In this document: positions 35,427-45,442 of the stretch, piece by piece
Numbering within the stretch: position 1 is the stretch's first letter
Layout of the letters: every line of letters starts with the position of its first letter
Notes under the pieces: generated by a model
Told to the model about the DNA's origin: nothing
What the model saw: the letters and a program-made list of their open reading frames with translations, nothing else
Database searches by the model: none
Position numbers and translations under genes: made by a program
Assembly (NCBI RefSeq): GCF_900115545.1
Contig: NZ_FOWV01000014.1
Location: 1-63,942, forward strand
Length of the DNA stretch: 63,942 nucleotides
Direction of reading: 5' to 3'
DNA from: Ralstonia sp. NFACC01
GTDB taxonomy: Bacteria > Pseudomonadota > Gammaproteobacteria > Burkholderiales > Burkholderiaceae

Positions 35427-36398
35427 ATGACCAACCGGGCTATCACTCCTCCGGATTCCACCGCGCTTGCGGCAACGCGAGCCCGAACCGTTTCGCTGCT
35501 GCGCGCACTTGCGCCGGACGAGGGTTACAACCTTACGGCCATCACAAGCGTGCGCATCCTGCGCTCCGACCGCGCACTATCGCGCACGCCCGTTCTGTAT
35601 GACCCAGGCATCGTGATCGTTTGCCAAGGCCGCAAGCGCGGGTATTTTGGCGACCAGCTGTACCAGTACGACGAAGATCAGTACCTTGCCGTGTCGGTGC
35701 CTGTGCCCTTCAGCATGGAGACCGACGCGACGCCCGAACGGCCGCTGCTCGCGCTCTATCTGCACCTCGATTTTGCGATGGCCGCCGAACTGGCCGCGCA
35801 GCTGGATAGCGTTGGAGTGACCCACCGCACCGCCGCGCCCCAAAGCATGATGTCCAGCCCCATGGATGAGGGGATGCAGGCCTCTGTGCTGCGCTTCCTG
35901 GAGGCCATGCACCATCCCGTAGAAGCGGCCGTCTTGGGGCCGGGCCTGTTGCGCGAGGTGTATTTCCGGGTGCTTACCGGCGGGCAAGGTGGCGCGATGA
36001 GGGAAGCACTGGCGATGCGGGGGCAGTTCGGGCGAATCGGCCACGCGCTACGGCACATCCACGCCGCATACGCACAGTCGCTTGATGTAACGCAGCTTGC
36101 CGAAAAAGCAGGAATGAGCGTCCCAAGCTTCCACAGCCATTTCAAGGCGATTACGCAGCTCTCGCCAATGCAATACGTGAAGTCCACACGCCTGCATCAG
36201 GCGAGATTGCTGATGGTGCGTGAAGACCTGACGGCCGAAGCGGCGAGCCACGCCGTGGGCTACGCGAGCCCCTCGCAATTCAGCCGAGAGTTCAAGCGGC
36301 TTTTTGGTTTGACGCCGGCAGCGGAATCAAAGCGCATGCGTGAGAGCTTCGCGCTCCCGCCGCCCTTCGACGATGCCGCATATGTGTCGTCGCACTGA
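35427..36398 (+). CDS. AraC family regulator (AraC_N type)
   Basis: The 323-aa protein has an N-terminal AraC_N cupin-like domain (PGIVIVCQGRKRGYFGDQ, YLAVSVPVPFSMETDATPERPLL) and a C-terminal double HTH (LDVTQLAEKAGMSVPSFHSHFKAITQLSPMQYVKSTRLHQAR and SHAVGYASPSQFSREFKRLFG). This subgroup normally activates an adjacent oxidoreductase, here the divergent SDR. ATG 35427 is used; a TTG four codons earlier is in frame. The palindromic CCGAATTCGG lies just upstream, at 35397-35406, and could be part of the control region. CACCCAT/ATGGGTG just after the stop forms a small hairpin. Confidence 0.9.
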   Translation: MTNRAITPPDSTALAATRARTVSLLRALAPDEGYNLTAITSVRILRSDRALSRTPVLYDPGIVIVCQGRKRGYFGDQLYQYDEDQYLAVSVPVPFSMETDATPERPLLALYLHLDFAMAAELAAQLDSVGVTHRTAAPQSMMSSPMDEGMQASVLRFLEAMHHPVEAAVLGPGLLREVYFRVLTGGQGGAMREALAMRGQFGRIGHALRHIHAAYAQSLDVTQLAEKAGMSVPSFHSHFKAITQLSPMQYVKSTRLHQARLLMVREDLTAEAASHAVGYASPSQFSREFKRLFGLTPAAESKRMRESFALPPPFDDAAYVSSH

Positions 36399-36583
36399 GC
36401 ACCCATCGACCAATGGGTGGTCTTGCAAGACCAGCCAGACCGGCCTGCACCAGGCCCACTTCGATGGTCGGATACCTATCTAGGCTTTCCCATCGCGTTC
36501 TTCAGCTTGCTCGGCCGAACCTTTCGGGCCGCGTTGCCAGCGCATGACGTTTTCGGCGTCCTAGCTGGCATGCACATCGGGCC

Positions 36584-36835
36584 CTAGTCAATCATGAGAT
36601 GGCGCATCAACAATGTCGGGTCTGCGATCTCAAGAATGAGGCGACGCAGCACGCGTTTGCGCATGTGTTCATCGTCCAGCACCCAAGGGGCGCTGACCTC
36701 GCTGAGATGCCGTGTGATCGCTTCTCGATGGTCGGTGCCTTCCGGCAGGCCCAGGCGCGCTGCGAGCAGGCCGGCAACGACATCATCGATTTCAACGTCG
36801 AGCAGCCTCGCGTCAATGGTGAGTTGTAGCTTCAT
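36584..36835 (-). CDS. Hypothetical protein downstream of groEL
   Basis: An unrecognised 83-aa protein, MKLQLTIDARLLDVEIDD... with an acidic, helical C-terminus (RRLILEIADPTLLMRHLMID). No signal peptide or TM segment. It follows groEL by 110 bp on the same strand and may be the last gene of the groESL transcript. A longer in-frame start at 36886 exists; 36835 is chosen because the protein-like composition begins there. No clear ribosome site. Confidence 0.55.
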   Translation of the reverse strand: MKLQLTIDARLLDVEIDDVVAGLLAARLGLPEGTDHREAITRHLSEVSAPWVLDDEHMRKRVLRRLILEIADPTLLMRHLMID

Positions 36836-36945
36836 CGTGACGATCGAACCTGAAAAAGCCGGCGCCGCAACAAGATCGTGCGGCACCGGAATGCAGTTGC
36901 ACCGGCCGGCGAACCGGCCAGTCGATGGCAGCGCAACTGCGCGGA

Positions 36946-38595
<1,650 letters not shown>

Positions 38596-38669
38596 TCAAC
38601 ACGTCGCGAACAACCGGCCTCTTTGCGTGTCCGGCGATATCCGGCGGTGTCCGCGAGCGGCTCGAGGCT

Positions 38670-38987
38670 TCAGGCGGCTTTGGCAACCGCCTCGGCGTGG
38701 GTTTCGATGACGCCCATGACGTCTTCTTCACGCATGACGAGGAGTTCCTCGCCATCAACCTTGACGGTCTGACCGGCGTACTTGCCGAACAGCACTTGGT
38801 CACCGACTTTCAATTGGAGTTCGCGCTGCGTGCCGTCCTGAAGCAGGCGGCCCGTGCCGACCGCGATGACTTCACCCTGCTCGGGTTTTTCTGCGGCGGA
38901 ATCAGGAATCACAATGCCCGAGGCCGTCGTCCGCTGCTGTTCGATTCGCTTGACGATAACCCGGTCGTAGAGGGGACGAATCTTCAT
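38670..38987 (-). CDS. groES: Co-chaperonin GroES
   Basis: The 105-aa GroES has the canonical start [14 protein letters not shown], mobile loop [20 protein letters not shown], and [10 protein letters not shown]...[12 protein letters not shown]. It is slightly longer than the usual 96 aa because of a C-terminal tail ([10 protein letters not shown]). ATG 38987 is preferred over 38993 since AGGAG then has normal spacing. First gene of the groESL pair, preceded by a sigma-32-like promoter at 39100-39128. Confidence 0.94.
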   Translation of the reverse strand: MKIRPLYDRVIVKRIEQQRTTASGIVIPDSAAEKPEQGEVIAVGTGRLLQDGTQRELQLKVGDQVLFGKYAGQTVKVDGEELLVMREEDVMGVIETHAEAVAKAA

Positions 38988-39099
38988 TTCCATCTCCTGA
39001 GCGATAGATCACCAAAAAAGGGAATCCGGCTTGCACACCCTGCAAGCATGGCGCCTGGGCGGGGCTGACAAAGCCGTGCCAAACACTTGGCGGATTGCA

Positions 39100-39128
39100 A
39101 AATAGAAGCGCTCTGCGGCGACTTCAAG
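39100..39128 (-). promoter_or_regulatory. Sigma-32-like promoter of groESL
   Basis: On the minus strand CTTGAAG (39122-39128) and TTCTATTT (39100-39107) are separated by 14 bp, close to the heat-shock consensus CTTGAAA-N13-15-CCCCATNT. The -10 half is weak but resembles that of the neighbouring hsp20 promoter. Confidence 0.55.
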
Positions 39129-39162
39129 AGGCTCGCGAACGGCGTGTTTGTAACAAGATGTA

Positions 39163-39795
39163 TCAGGGCAAAAGAATGCGGTGGACGGCGCCCAACCGAT
39201 AGACCGTACGGCCGCGTCCGTGCCGCTGGCGCGGTACTGGAAGGACGGGACAGGGTGACGGCCGTCCTCCATCGGGCCCGAGTGTGTCGTCCGACTCTTC
39301 GAGCGCCTGCCACACCCCGCCCTTGACCGGACGGAATAACCAGCGCACGTAGCCCTCGTCTGCGGCAATCTGCATCAGCTCGCCGCGATCGGGCGCACCG
39401 TCGATCAGGGTTTCGTTTGCTGATGCGCCGTCGTAATCACCGAATGCCTGACGGCAGGCCAGCGCTTCACCCGCCGATGCGCCGATCATGTTGCAACCGC
39501 GTCGCTCGACGCGCTCAAGGTCCCATGCGCCCAGCCGCCACGCTGCATCGAGCAGCACTTCATCAATGGTTTCGATGTGGCGCCAGGCGTGGCCCAGCTG
39601 AATGGCGGAGCTGGGTACCGAGCGAGGCGGAATATCGATTCCCGGTAACACCAGCGGACTGGCGCGGCGGAATCCGTGCCAATGCAGGATCGCCACAAGC
39701 GGCGTATTCGCCCGCCGGGCCGCCGTTACGGTGACGGCGACCAATGGCAGACGCACCGCGTCCATCTGTTCATGCACTGCGCTGAAAAGGTCCAT
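39163..39795 (-). CDS. Hypothetical protein in heat-shock cluster
   Basis: A 210-aa protein of unknown function. Its N-terminus MDLFSAVHEQMDAVRLPLVAVTVTAARR and ILHWHGFRRASPLVLPG suggest a globular alpha/beta protein. The C-terminal 60 residues are Gly/Arg/Pro-rich. No signal peptide. Start ATG 39795 follows GGAGG. It lies between the groESL promoter and the divergent hsp20 promoter and reads toward groES, so it may be co-induced by heat. Confidence 0.65.
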   Translation of the reverse strand: MDLFSAVHEQMDAVRLPLVAVTVTAARRANTPLVAILHWHGFRRASPLVLPGIDIPPRSVPSSAIQLGHAWRHIETIDEVLLDAAWRLGAWDLERVERRGCNMIGASAGEALACRQAFGDYDGASANETLIDGAPDRGELMQIAADEGYVRWLFRPVKGGVWQALEESDDTLGPDGGRPSPCPVLPVPRQRHGRGRTVYRLGAVHRILLP

Positions 39796-39825
39796 GAAGC
39801 CTCCGAATGATGTGTCCAATGGCCT

Positions 39826-39853
39826 CTTGAAATTTCTGCCTGCTTCCCTATTT
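39826..39853 (+). promoter_or_regulatory. Sigma-32 heat-shock promoter of hsp20 pair
   Basis: CTTGAAA (39826-39832) and CCCTATTT (39846-39853) with a 13-bp spacer match the sigma-32 consensus very well. It would start transcription near 39861, about 120 bp before the first hsp20 gene. Confidence 0.8.
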
Positions 39854-39984
39854 TAGGTTTCGTCAATGCAGTCGCGGTTCTCGCGCTGCGTGTTTCGATT
39901 TGTTTGTCAGTGGCCCGCCACGGACCGATGAACTGGAGCGCGTAGTTCGGTTCAGTCTCCGTGCGGGCCCTTCAGGAGCCAGCC

Positions 39985-40428
39985 ATGAGCGATCTGTTTT
40001 TTGGCACCGATCTGCTGGGCGAATTCGACCGCCTGCAACGGCAGATGGCCACTCTCTTTGCGGGGGCACCCGCCAGCCTGCGCGCAACGCGCATCGGCAC
40101 CTTTCCTCCCGTCAACATTGGCAGTACCGATGACTCCGTAGAGATCGTCGCATTCGCCCCGGGGCTCGACCCCGCGCAGATCGATGTCTCGATCGACAAG
40201 GGGCTGCTGACGATCAGCGGCGAGCGCAAGCGCCCCGATTTCGAACTCACCGACGAGACGCGCGTGTATGCCGATGAACGCTTCACGGGTGCATTCCGCC
40301 GTGTGATTGAGCTGCCACAAGACGTCGATCCCGACAAAGTCAGCGCCCGGTACGTCAACGGCTGCCTGACCATCAGCGTGGGCAAGTCGGAGGCATCGAA
40401 GCCGCGTCAGATCACGGTGCAAGGCTGA
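39985..40428 (+). CDS. Hsp20/alpha-crystallin small heat-shock protein
   Basis: The 147-aa sHsp has an N-terminal MSDLFFGTDLLGEFDRLQRQM segment, then an alpha-crystallin domain (about 48-140) with PVNIGSTDDSVEIVAFAPGL, ISGERK, and the conserved GAFRRVIELPQDVDPDKVSARYVNGCLTI. It is an ATP-independent holdase in the cytoplasm. ATG 39985 has CAGGAG 6 nt upstream. First of two sHsp genes in an operon under the sigma-32 promoter at 39826-39853. Confidence 0.93.
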   Translation: MSDLFFGTDLLGEFDRLQRQMATLFAGAPASLRATRIGTFPPVNIGSTDDSVEIVAFAPGLDPAQIDVSIDKGLLTISGERKRPDFELTDETRVYADERFTGAFRRVIELPQDVDPDKVSARYVNGCLTISVGKSEASKPRQITVQG

Positions 40429-40461
40429 GCCGCGCCTTGCGCAAGCACGAAGGAGCACATC

Positions 40462-40881
40462 ATGAACGACACCACCCAATTGGCGACCCAAGTGCAGCCT
40501 GGTAAGGCGGCGGTTGCAAAGCAGACGGCTGAACAGGCGGCTGCGCGACAGACACACTTGGCGCCACCCGTCGACATCTTCGAAAACCGCCAGGGCATCA
40601 CGCTGTACGCAGACCTGCCAGGCGTCCCGCGCGAGAAGCTTGATGTTCGCGTGCAGGACGGCACGCTTACTGTCGATGCCGAGTTGATGGTGTCCACACC
40701 GCCGGGACTGCGCCTGCAGCACGGCGAAGTTCGACACCCGCATTTCTCGCGCACCTTTGTGCTGAGCCCGGACTTTGATGCCTCGCGCATCGACGCCCAG
40801 CTGCGCGACGGAGTGCTCAAGCTGACGATTCCGCGTCGCGATGAAGCCAAGCCGCGGCGTATCGAAGTCCAGGCCGGCTGA
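40462..40881 (+). CDS. Second Hsp20 small heat-shock protein
   Basis: The 139-aa paralogue has an Ala/Gln-rich N-terminus (about 1-35) and an alpha-crystallin domain starting PPVDIFENRQGITLYADLPGVPREKLDV. The terminal RHPHFSRTFVLSPDFDASRIDAQLRDGVLKLTIPR matches the family. It diverges strongly from the upstream Hsp20, as is usual for the class A/class B pairs that co-assemble. ATG 40462 has GGAG; 33 bp separate the two genes. Confidence 0.92.
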   Translation: MNDTTQLATQVQPGKAAVAKQTAEQAAARQTHLAPPVDIFENRQGITLYADLPGVPREKLDVRVQDGTLTVDAELMVSTPPGLRLQHGEVRHPHFSRTFVLSPDFDASRIDAQLRDGVLKLTIPRRDEAKPRRIEVQAG

Positions 40882-40979
40882 GCCGCCGCCTGTTGTTTGC
40901 CTTGCAAGCGGGCGCGCGTTGCGCGCCTGCATTTGGCACCGTGCCCCTGGTTACGGTTGTTTGTCACGAGGAGACAAAG

Positions 40980-41186
40980 ATGCTGAGTGCACACGAATTT
41001 GCCACCTTGATGCTGGTCAGTCAGTCGCCAGAGCAGGTGGATATGAATCGCGCTGAATTGGATTCGTTGCTGGAGCGGCAGTTGGTGATGCTGGCGCGTT
41101 CTGCCGAGGGGCATCGTCGCCGCGCACGGCTTACCGATGCCGGACGCTCGGTGCTCCAAGCCCTCAACGCCGTTGATCGTCAGTAG
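40980..41186 (+). CDS. Small winged-helix-like protein
   Basis: This 68-aa protein, MLSAHEFATLMLVSQSPEQVD..., contains a half winged-helix pattern: RAELDSLLERQLVMLARSAEGHRRRARLTDAGRSVL, with the RxxLTDAGR wing seen in MarR- and PadR-like proteins. It may be a compact DNA-binding regulator of the hsp20 operon, where it would be the third gene (98-bp gap, good site GAGGAG). Alternatively it is a housekeeping fragment. Confidence 0.6.
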   Translation: MLSAHEFATLMLVSQSPEQVDMNRAELDSLLERQLVMLARSAEGHRRRARLTDAGRSVLQALNAVDRQ

Positions 41187-41239
41187 CCCGGCAGGTTCGC
41201 GGGCAGCAGAACAGCTGGCCCGCTGGGGGCCTGCATTCT

Positions 41240-41779
41240 TCAGGCCGCCGAGGCCCCTGGCAGAGTCGGCCCGCGCTTGACACCACGGAAGAGAATGAGC
41301 GCCACGCCGAGCATGATTCCAATGTCTGCGACGTTGAACACACCCGTTCGCAACTGCCCGATGCCTATGTTCAGAAAATCAAAAACCCGGCCGTCGTAGA
41401 CACAACGATCGAACAGGTTGCTGAGCCCTCCACCCAGAATGCAAGCTGTCGCCATAACTTCGGTACGGCCGAGCCTGGGTGAACGCAGCAGCCACACGAA
41501 CAGGCCGACCAGAATCGCCAGAACGCCATAGATGAAAACGATATTGCGAGTCGCATCGGACATTCCCGCCCCGAGGCTTAGGAATGCGCCGTGGTTATAG
41601 GTGGGTAGAACGAGAAGGCTTCCTGAAAGCAATGACACGACTTCGCCGGGCGTCAATATTTGCTTGAATATGGCCTTCGTGGCCTGGTCGATGATGATCC
41701 AGGCGAGCGCGCCAAGCAGCGCAATGGCAACTCTTTGCTTCGTCGTCATTCGAGAGGTCATCTGTAGGCGGGCCCCCAT
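41240..41779 (-). CDS. Signal peptidase II-like protein
   Basis: The 179-aa membrane protein has four TM helices and the LspA active-site motifs: GGGLSNLFDRCVYDGRVFDFL with the first catalytic Asp in NLFDR, and FNVADIGIMLG with the second. It cleaves prolipoprotein signal peptides. The N-terminal part is shorter and less conserved than housekeeping LspA (ITPGEVVSLLSGSLLV), and it sits beside stress genes. It therefore looks like an accessory copy, and no gene symbol is assigned. Starts at 41761 and 41749 are equally possible; none has a good ribosome site. Confidence 0.82.
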   Translation of the reverse strand: MGARLQMTSRMTTKQRVAIALLGALAWIIIDQATKAIFKQILTPGEVVSLLSGSLLVLPTYNHGAFLSLGAGMSDATRNIVFIYGVLAILVGLFVWLLRSPRLGRTEVMATACILGGGLSNLFDRCVYDGRVFDFLNIGIGQLRTGVFNVADIGIMLGVALILFRGVKRGPTLPGASAA

Positions 41780-41824
41780 TCTAGTCAGAGTGGGGTGTCG
41801 CCAGCTCCGAACGACTTAGATTGG

Positions 41825-42157
41825 CTACGCGTATTTGTCGCCCACCGTACTGCGAATCGGATGGGTGTCGTAGACGATGATCATCCGCTCGATGAGCCCG
41901 TTGTCGTCAAATTCAAAAACATCGACGCACTCAAAGCGCACCGCCATCCCATCTTTGAGCTCCCAGTCATAGATGAAGTAACCGGTCGCACGTCGGGCGC
42001 CCATCGTGCTGACGCAGATGTCGATTGACGTGATTTTGCTTCCACCAGATGCCGCATCGACCTTCGCAAAGAACGGCGCGGGGTGCATCCACCCGAGAAA
42101 CGGCGAGAAGATCTGCGCAGAGATGGCCGCATCGCTTAGATCGCCGGCCGATCTTGC
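41825..42157 (-). pseudogene. SnoaL-like gene truncated at 5' end
   Basis: The frame 42157-41825 encodes AISAQIFSPFLGWMHPAPFF... IYDWELKDGMAVRFECVDVFEFDDNGLIERM, the C-terminal two thirds of an NTF2/SnoaL-like ligand-binding protein. Its homology-like sequence begins upstream of the first ATG (42088) and runs directly from a stop at 42158-42160, so the original N-terminus is missing. If translated from 42088 it would give an 87-aa product. It faces away from a LysR fragment that has also lost its 5' end. Confidence 0.65.
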
Positions 42158-42199
42158 TCATGTGGCATTGCTCCATCCCGGGCAGAGCCATGAGGATTG

Positions 42200-42487
42200 C
42201 AATGCTGGTTGGAAAGCGTTGGGGCACCGCACATTGACGCAGACCGTGGACTCGTTTTCGATACCCTCGCGTTGACGCTCACCGCTGCGGCGGCGAGGCA
42301 TGGCGTTGCAATAGGTGATCCGCGGATGGCGAGAGACCGCCTACGGGCGGGGACGTTGGTCACGCCTTTTATCGACGTGGCGAAAAACGGCTTGTCGTAC
42401 TTCGTCGTCCATCCATCCCAACGAGCCGCCCAGCCCAAGATTCGCGCCCTCGCTGACGTCTTGTCGCGGCTTGCGCGGGAAGACTGA
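42200..42487 (+). pseudogene. LysR C-terminal fragment
   Basis: The frame encodes about 96 residues, WLESVGAPHIDADRG... GVAIGDPRMARDRLRAGTLVTPF... YFVVHPSQRAAQPKIRALADVL. This is the end of a GcvA-type LysR effector domain. The DNA-binding domain and most of the effector domain are absent. It lies back to back with the truncated SnoaL-like gene. One deletion removing both 5' ends and the shared promoter explains both. Confidence 0.7.
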
Positions 42488-42876
42488 TTGTTGTCGAGGA
42501 AAGCAGTCCTGTACTGCGACGTGCCGTTGCTGCTGCATCGGCATGCCGCCTCACAAAAAAAGGGCCCCGGCCGGGACGGGTGGCCGAGGCGAGCTAGGAC
42601 TGCATGGACGACTAGGGAGAGGGAGGAGCCTCCCCTTAAGTTTCCAGGGGCGGAGTCTATGGAAGGGGCCCTGCCAAGGCAATTCAACAATCCTCAGCGG
42701 CAACGCGCCCCTTGCCGGCCTGCTCAACGCACTTGCCGGCGTGCCTGCAACGCGTGCAGCGCTGCATCAAGCCAGCGAAGAACTGAAGGCGCGGTTGAAG
42801 TCATCGGCTGGGCGGGACGTCACCGCCCATGCCTCATTGCAAACGCCGAGGAACAGCGCATAGGCGCGCTCACAGC
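42488..42876. other. Gene-free interval
   Basis: No credible gene was found in these 389 bp. A GC-rich self-complementary patch lies at about 42560-42600, and short frames present are arginine/alanine-rich artefacts. It probably contains further debris of the rearrangement at 42158-42200. Confidence 0.5.
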
Positions 42877-43302
42877 TCAAGATAGAAGCCCTTCGTTGCG
42901 CAATGCTTCCTCGGCCGCCTCGTGGTCCTGAGCAGCGCTGCCACCGGAGATGCCAATGCCGCCCACCAGACGCCCTTCGTAAAAGATCGGCACGCCGCCG
43001 CCCACCGGCATCAGGCGCGGATGGTGCGCCAGCGGAGCAACCGCGGGCTCGGCCATGTACTGGTTCCATTGATGCGTCGCCAGGCCGAACGAGGCTGCCG
43101 TCCATGCCTTGTTGATGGCGACGTCAGCGGTCAGGAAAGGCGCGGCGTCTGCACGCTCGAACGCGCGCAGGTGCCCTCCTGCATCGGTAATGGCGATGGT
43201 CGCGGCAAACCCGCGTGCGGCACTGGCCCGACGCGCCTGCGCCAGCAAGGCTTGCGCGGCCTCCAGGCTGATCGTTGCCGTTGGGACGATGGGGGATGTC
43301 AT
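42877..43302 (-). CDS. GlcG/HbpS family heme-binding-like protein
   Basis: The 141-aa protein has the GlcG/HbpS (DUF336) pattern: ISLEAAQALLAQARRASAARGFAATIAITDAGGHL, then DVAINKAWTAASFG and the GGVPIFYEGRLVGGIGISGGSAAQDHEAAEEAL loop. Family members bind heme or act with glycolate and other catabolic clusters; the role here is unknown. Start ATG 43302 has AAGGAG. It is 31 bp downstream of a zinc-type oxidoreductase gene in an apparent two-gene operon divergent from a LysR gene. Confidence 0.88.
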   Translation of the reverse strand: MTSPIVPTATISLEAAQALLAQARRASAARGFAATIAITDAGGHLRAFERADAAPFLTADVAINKAWTAASFGLATHQWNQYMAEPAVAPLAHHPRLMPVGGGVPIFYEGRLVGGIGISGGSAAQDHEAAEEALRNEGLLS

Positions 43303-43333
43303 GGTGAGGCTCCTTGTCAGACGTCAGAAAGGT

Positions 43334-44347
43334 TCAGGCGTTGGCGACAACGACTTTGCCGATCATGTTTCCGGCTTCGACCAGCGCATGCGCCTTGATC
43401 AAGCTCGCGGCGTTGATGCCATCGATGCGCTGCGTCAGGGTGTGCTTGATGTCGCCGCGATCGACCAGTTCGGCCACACGACGCAGCAACGCGTGCTGTC
43501 GGGCGATGGTGGCGGTGGTGAACATGGCGCGGGTGAACATCAGTTCCCAGTGAATCGAAATGGATTTCCCCTTGAACGGGCCGATGTCCAGATCCACCGG
43601 ATCATCGATGAGGGCGAATTGCCCCTCGGGGCGCAGCACAGCGGCGATCTGCGGCACGTGAGCGGCGCTCTGATTCAGCCCGGCCACATGCGTGACGTGA
43701 TCAAAACCAAGCGCTGCCAATTGCGGCGCCCACGGTTGACGGTGATCGATGACGTGGTGCGCGCCATGCGCCAGCACCCATTCACGGGTTTCCGGCCGCG
43801 ACGCCGTGCCGATCACGGTCATCCCCGTCAGCGCGCGCGCCAGTTGGGTCAGGATGGAGCCGACGCCGCCCGCCGCCCCGGTTACCAGCAGCACGTTGTT
43901 CTCGGTGGGGTCGGCCGCCTGGACGCGCAGGCGATCAAACAGCAGTTCCCACGCGGTGATGGCTGTCAGCGGCAGCGATGCGGCTTGCGCAAAATCCAGC
44001 GATGCCGGCATGGGGCCGACGATGCGTTCGTCCACCGCATGCAGTTCGCTGTTGGTGCCAGACCGCGTGATGTCGCCGGCATACCAGACACGGTCACCCG
44101 GCTTGAAGCGCGTGGCCAGCGGGCCGGCCGCGCGGACGATGCCCGCTGCATCCCAGCCAGCAATGCGCGCTTGGCCCTCCGGGATGTCTCCGCCCCGCCG
44201 GATCTTGGTATCGACCGGGTTGACGGACACCGCTTTGACTTCCACCAGCAGGTCGTGATCGCGCAGTTCAGGCGTCGGCAGCTCAATGTCTTGCAGCGCC
44301 TGCGGGTGGCTGATGGGGTGGTTCTGATAGAAACCGATGGCTTTCAT
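43334..44347 (-). CDS. Zinc-free MDR oxidoreductase (quinone reductase-like)
   Basis: The 337-aa medium-chain dehydrogenase/reductase has KAVSVNPVDTKIRRGG, AGWDAAGIVRAAG, and NADPH-binding LLVTGAAGGVGSILTQLA. It lacks the structural zinc cysteine loop and the catalytic zinc ligands, as in the QOR/ZADH1 subgroup. It likely reduces quinones or activated alkenals. The first gene of an operon with GlcG and divergent from LysR (91 bp), which probably controls it. Confidence 0.9.
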   Translation of the reverse strand: MKAIGFYQNHPISHPQALQDIELPTPELRDHDLLVEVKAVSVNPVDTKIRRGGDIPEGQARIAGWDAAGIVRAAGPLATRFKPGDRVWYAGDITRSGTNSELHAVDERIVGPMPASLDFAQAASLPLTAITAWELLFDRLRVQAADPTENNVLLVTGAAGGVGSILTQLARALTGMTVIGTASRPETREWVLAHGAHHVIDHRQPWAPQLAALGFDHVTHVAGLNQSAAHVPQIAAVLRPEGQFALIDDPVDLDIGPFKGKSISIHWELMFTRAMFTTATIARQHALLRRVAELVDRGDIKHTLTQRIDGINAASLIKAHALVEAGNMIGKVVVANA

Positions 44348-44438
44348 GCACGTTCTCCAAAGAGTGGATGAGGGCCATGCTATCTTTCAGCGATATGCGG
44401 ATAAACGGGCGGTATGCCCAAACACTTTCGGTATTTCA

Positions 44439-45374
44439 ATGAAAATCATCCGCCTAGATGACGTGCAAATCTTCGTGCACACGGCCGACGCCGGCAGCTT
44501 CTCAGAGGCTGCCCGCCAACTGAACATCGCGCCTGCGCAAGCAAGCGCGTCTGTGCAGCGGCTGGAAAAGGCGCTGGACGCCCGTCTGTTCACGCGTTCC
44601 ACGCGCAGCATGCAGTTGTCAGAGGCTGGAGAGCGCTACCTGCCGCACGCGCGCGTCATGCTGGGTGCGCGGGAGCAAGGCGAACAAGCGCTGGCCGGTG
44701 GCCGGGAAGCACTCTCCGGCCCGCTGCGGCTGTCTGCTCCGTCCGATTTCGGGAGAAACCTGCTCCTGCCGTGGCTCGACGATTTTCAGCACCAGCACCC
44801 TGGTTTATCGGTGCACTTGAAATTGAGCGACCGGGCGGCCGATCTCATCCGCCAGCCGCTGGACTTTGCCGTGCGCTATGGGGCGCTGCCGGATTCATCC
44901 TTGCTGGCCATCAAACTGCTCGACACCAACCGGCGTGCGTTGTGCGCAGCGCCCTCGTACATCGAACAACACGGCGCACCGGCCAAGGTGGATGACCTGC
45001 GACGACACAACTGCCTTCGGTATATCTGGAGCGAGCAAGTCCATGAACGCTGGCGCTTTACCCTGCCCGGCGGTGAGCGCACCGTGGCCGTCACAGGAAA
45101 TCGCGTGAGCGACGATGCCGATGCCGTGCGCCGCTGGGCCGTCGCAGGCGAAGGCCTGATCTATAAATCGCGCTTGGACCTCATCAACGATTTAAAGGCC
45201 GGGCGATTGGTCGAGATATTCCCGCAGGAATACGGCGAGCCCGCGCCGCTGCATTTGATTTGCGCCCACCGTGCGCAGCTGACGCCCGCCATCAAGGCGC
45301 TGAGTGCCTTTTTGCGGGAACGCTGCATGGCCCTGGTCGCAAGCTACGCGCCGGAAGGTTCGCCATCTGAGTAA
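44439..45374 (+). CDS. LysR family transcriptional regulator
   Basis: The 311-aa LTTR has DNA-binding segment LDDVQIFVHTADAGSFSEAARQLNIAPAQASASVQRLE and a DmlR/AaeR-type effector domain (DFAVRYGALPDSSLLAIKLLDTNRRALCAAPSYI). ATG 44439 starts at the conserved N-terminus; an upstream in-frame extension overlaps the divergent oxidoreductase start and is rejected. The target is probably the divergent oxidoreductase-GlcG operon. Confidence 0.9.
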   Translation: MKIIRLDDVQIFVHTADAGSFSEAARQLNIAPAQASASVQRLEKALDARLFTRSTRSMQLSEAGERYLPHARVMLGAREQGEQALAGGREALSGPLRLSAPSDFGRNLLLPWLDDFQHQHPGLSVHLKLSDRAADLIRQPLDFAVRYGALPDSSLLAIKLLDTNRRALCAAPSYIEQHGAPAKVDDLRRHNCLRYIWSEQVHERWRFTLPGGERTVAVTGNRVSDDADAVRRWAVAGEGLIYKSRLDLINDLKAGRLVEIFPQEYGEPAPLHLICAHRAQLTPAIKALSAFLRERCMALVASYAPEGSPSE

Positions 45375-45442
45375 CACCGTGGCTAACGGCTCAGGCTGCC
45401 GTGGCGAGCTTGGGTCAGTTGTTGATGGCCCGTTGTGGGGCT

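Noticed and set aside
36400-36419. Terminator after the AraC gene
   Set aside because: CACCCAT/ATGGGTG forms a stem but no T-tract follows; mentioned only in the gene entry.
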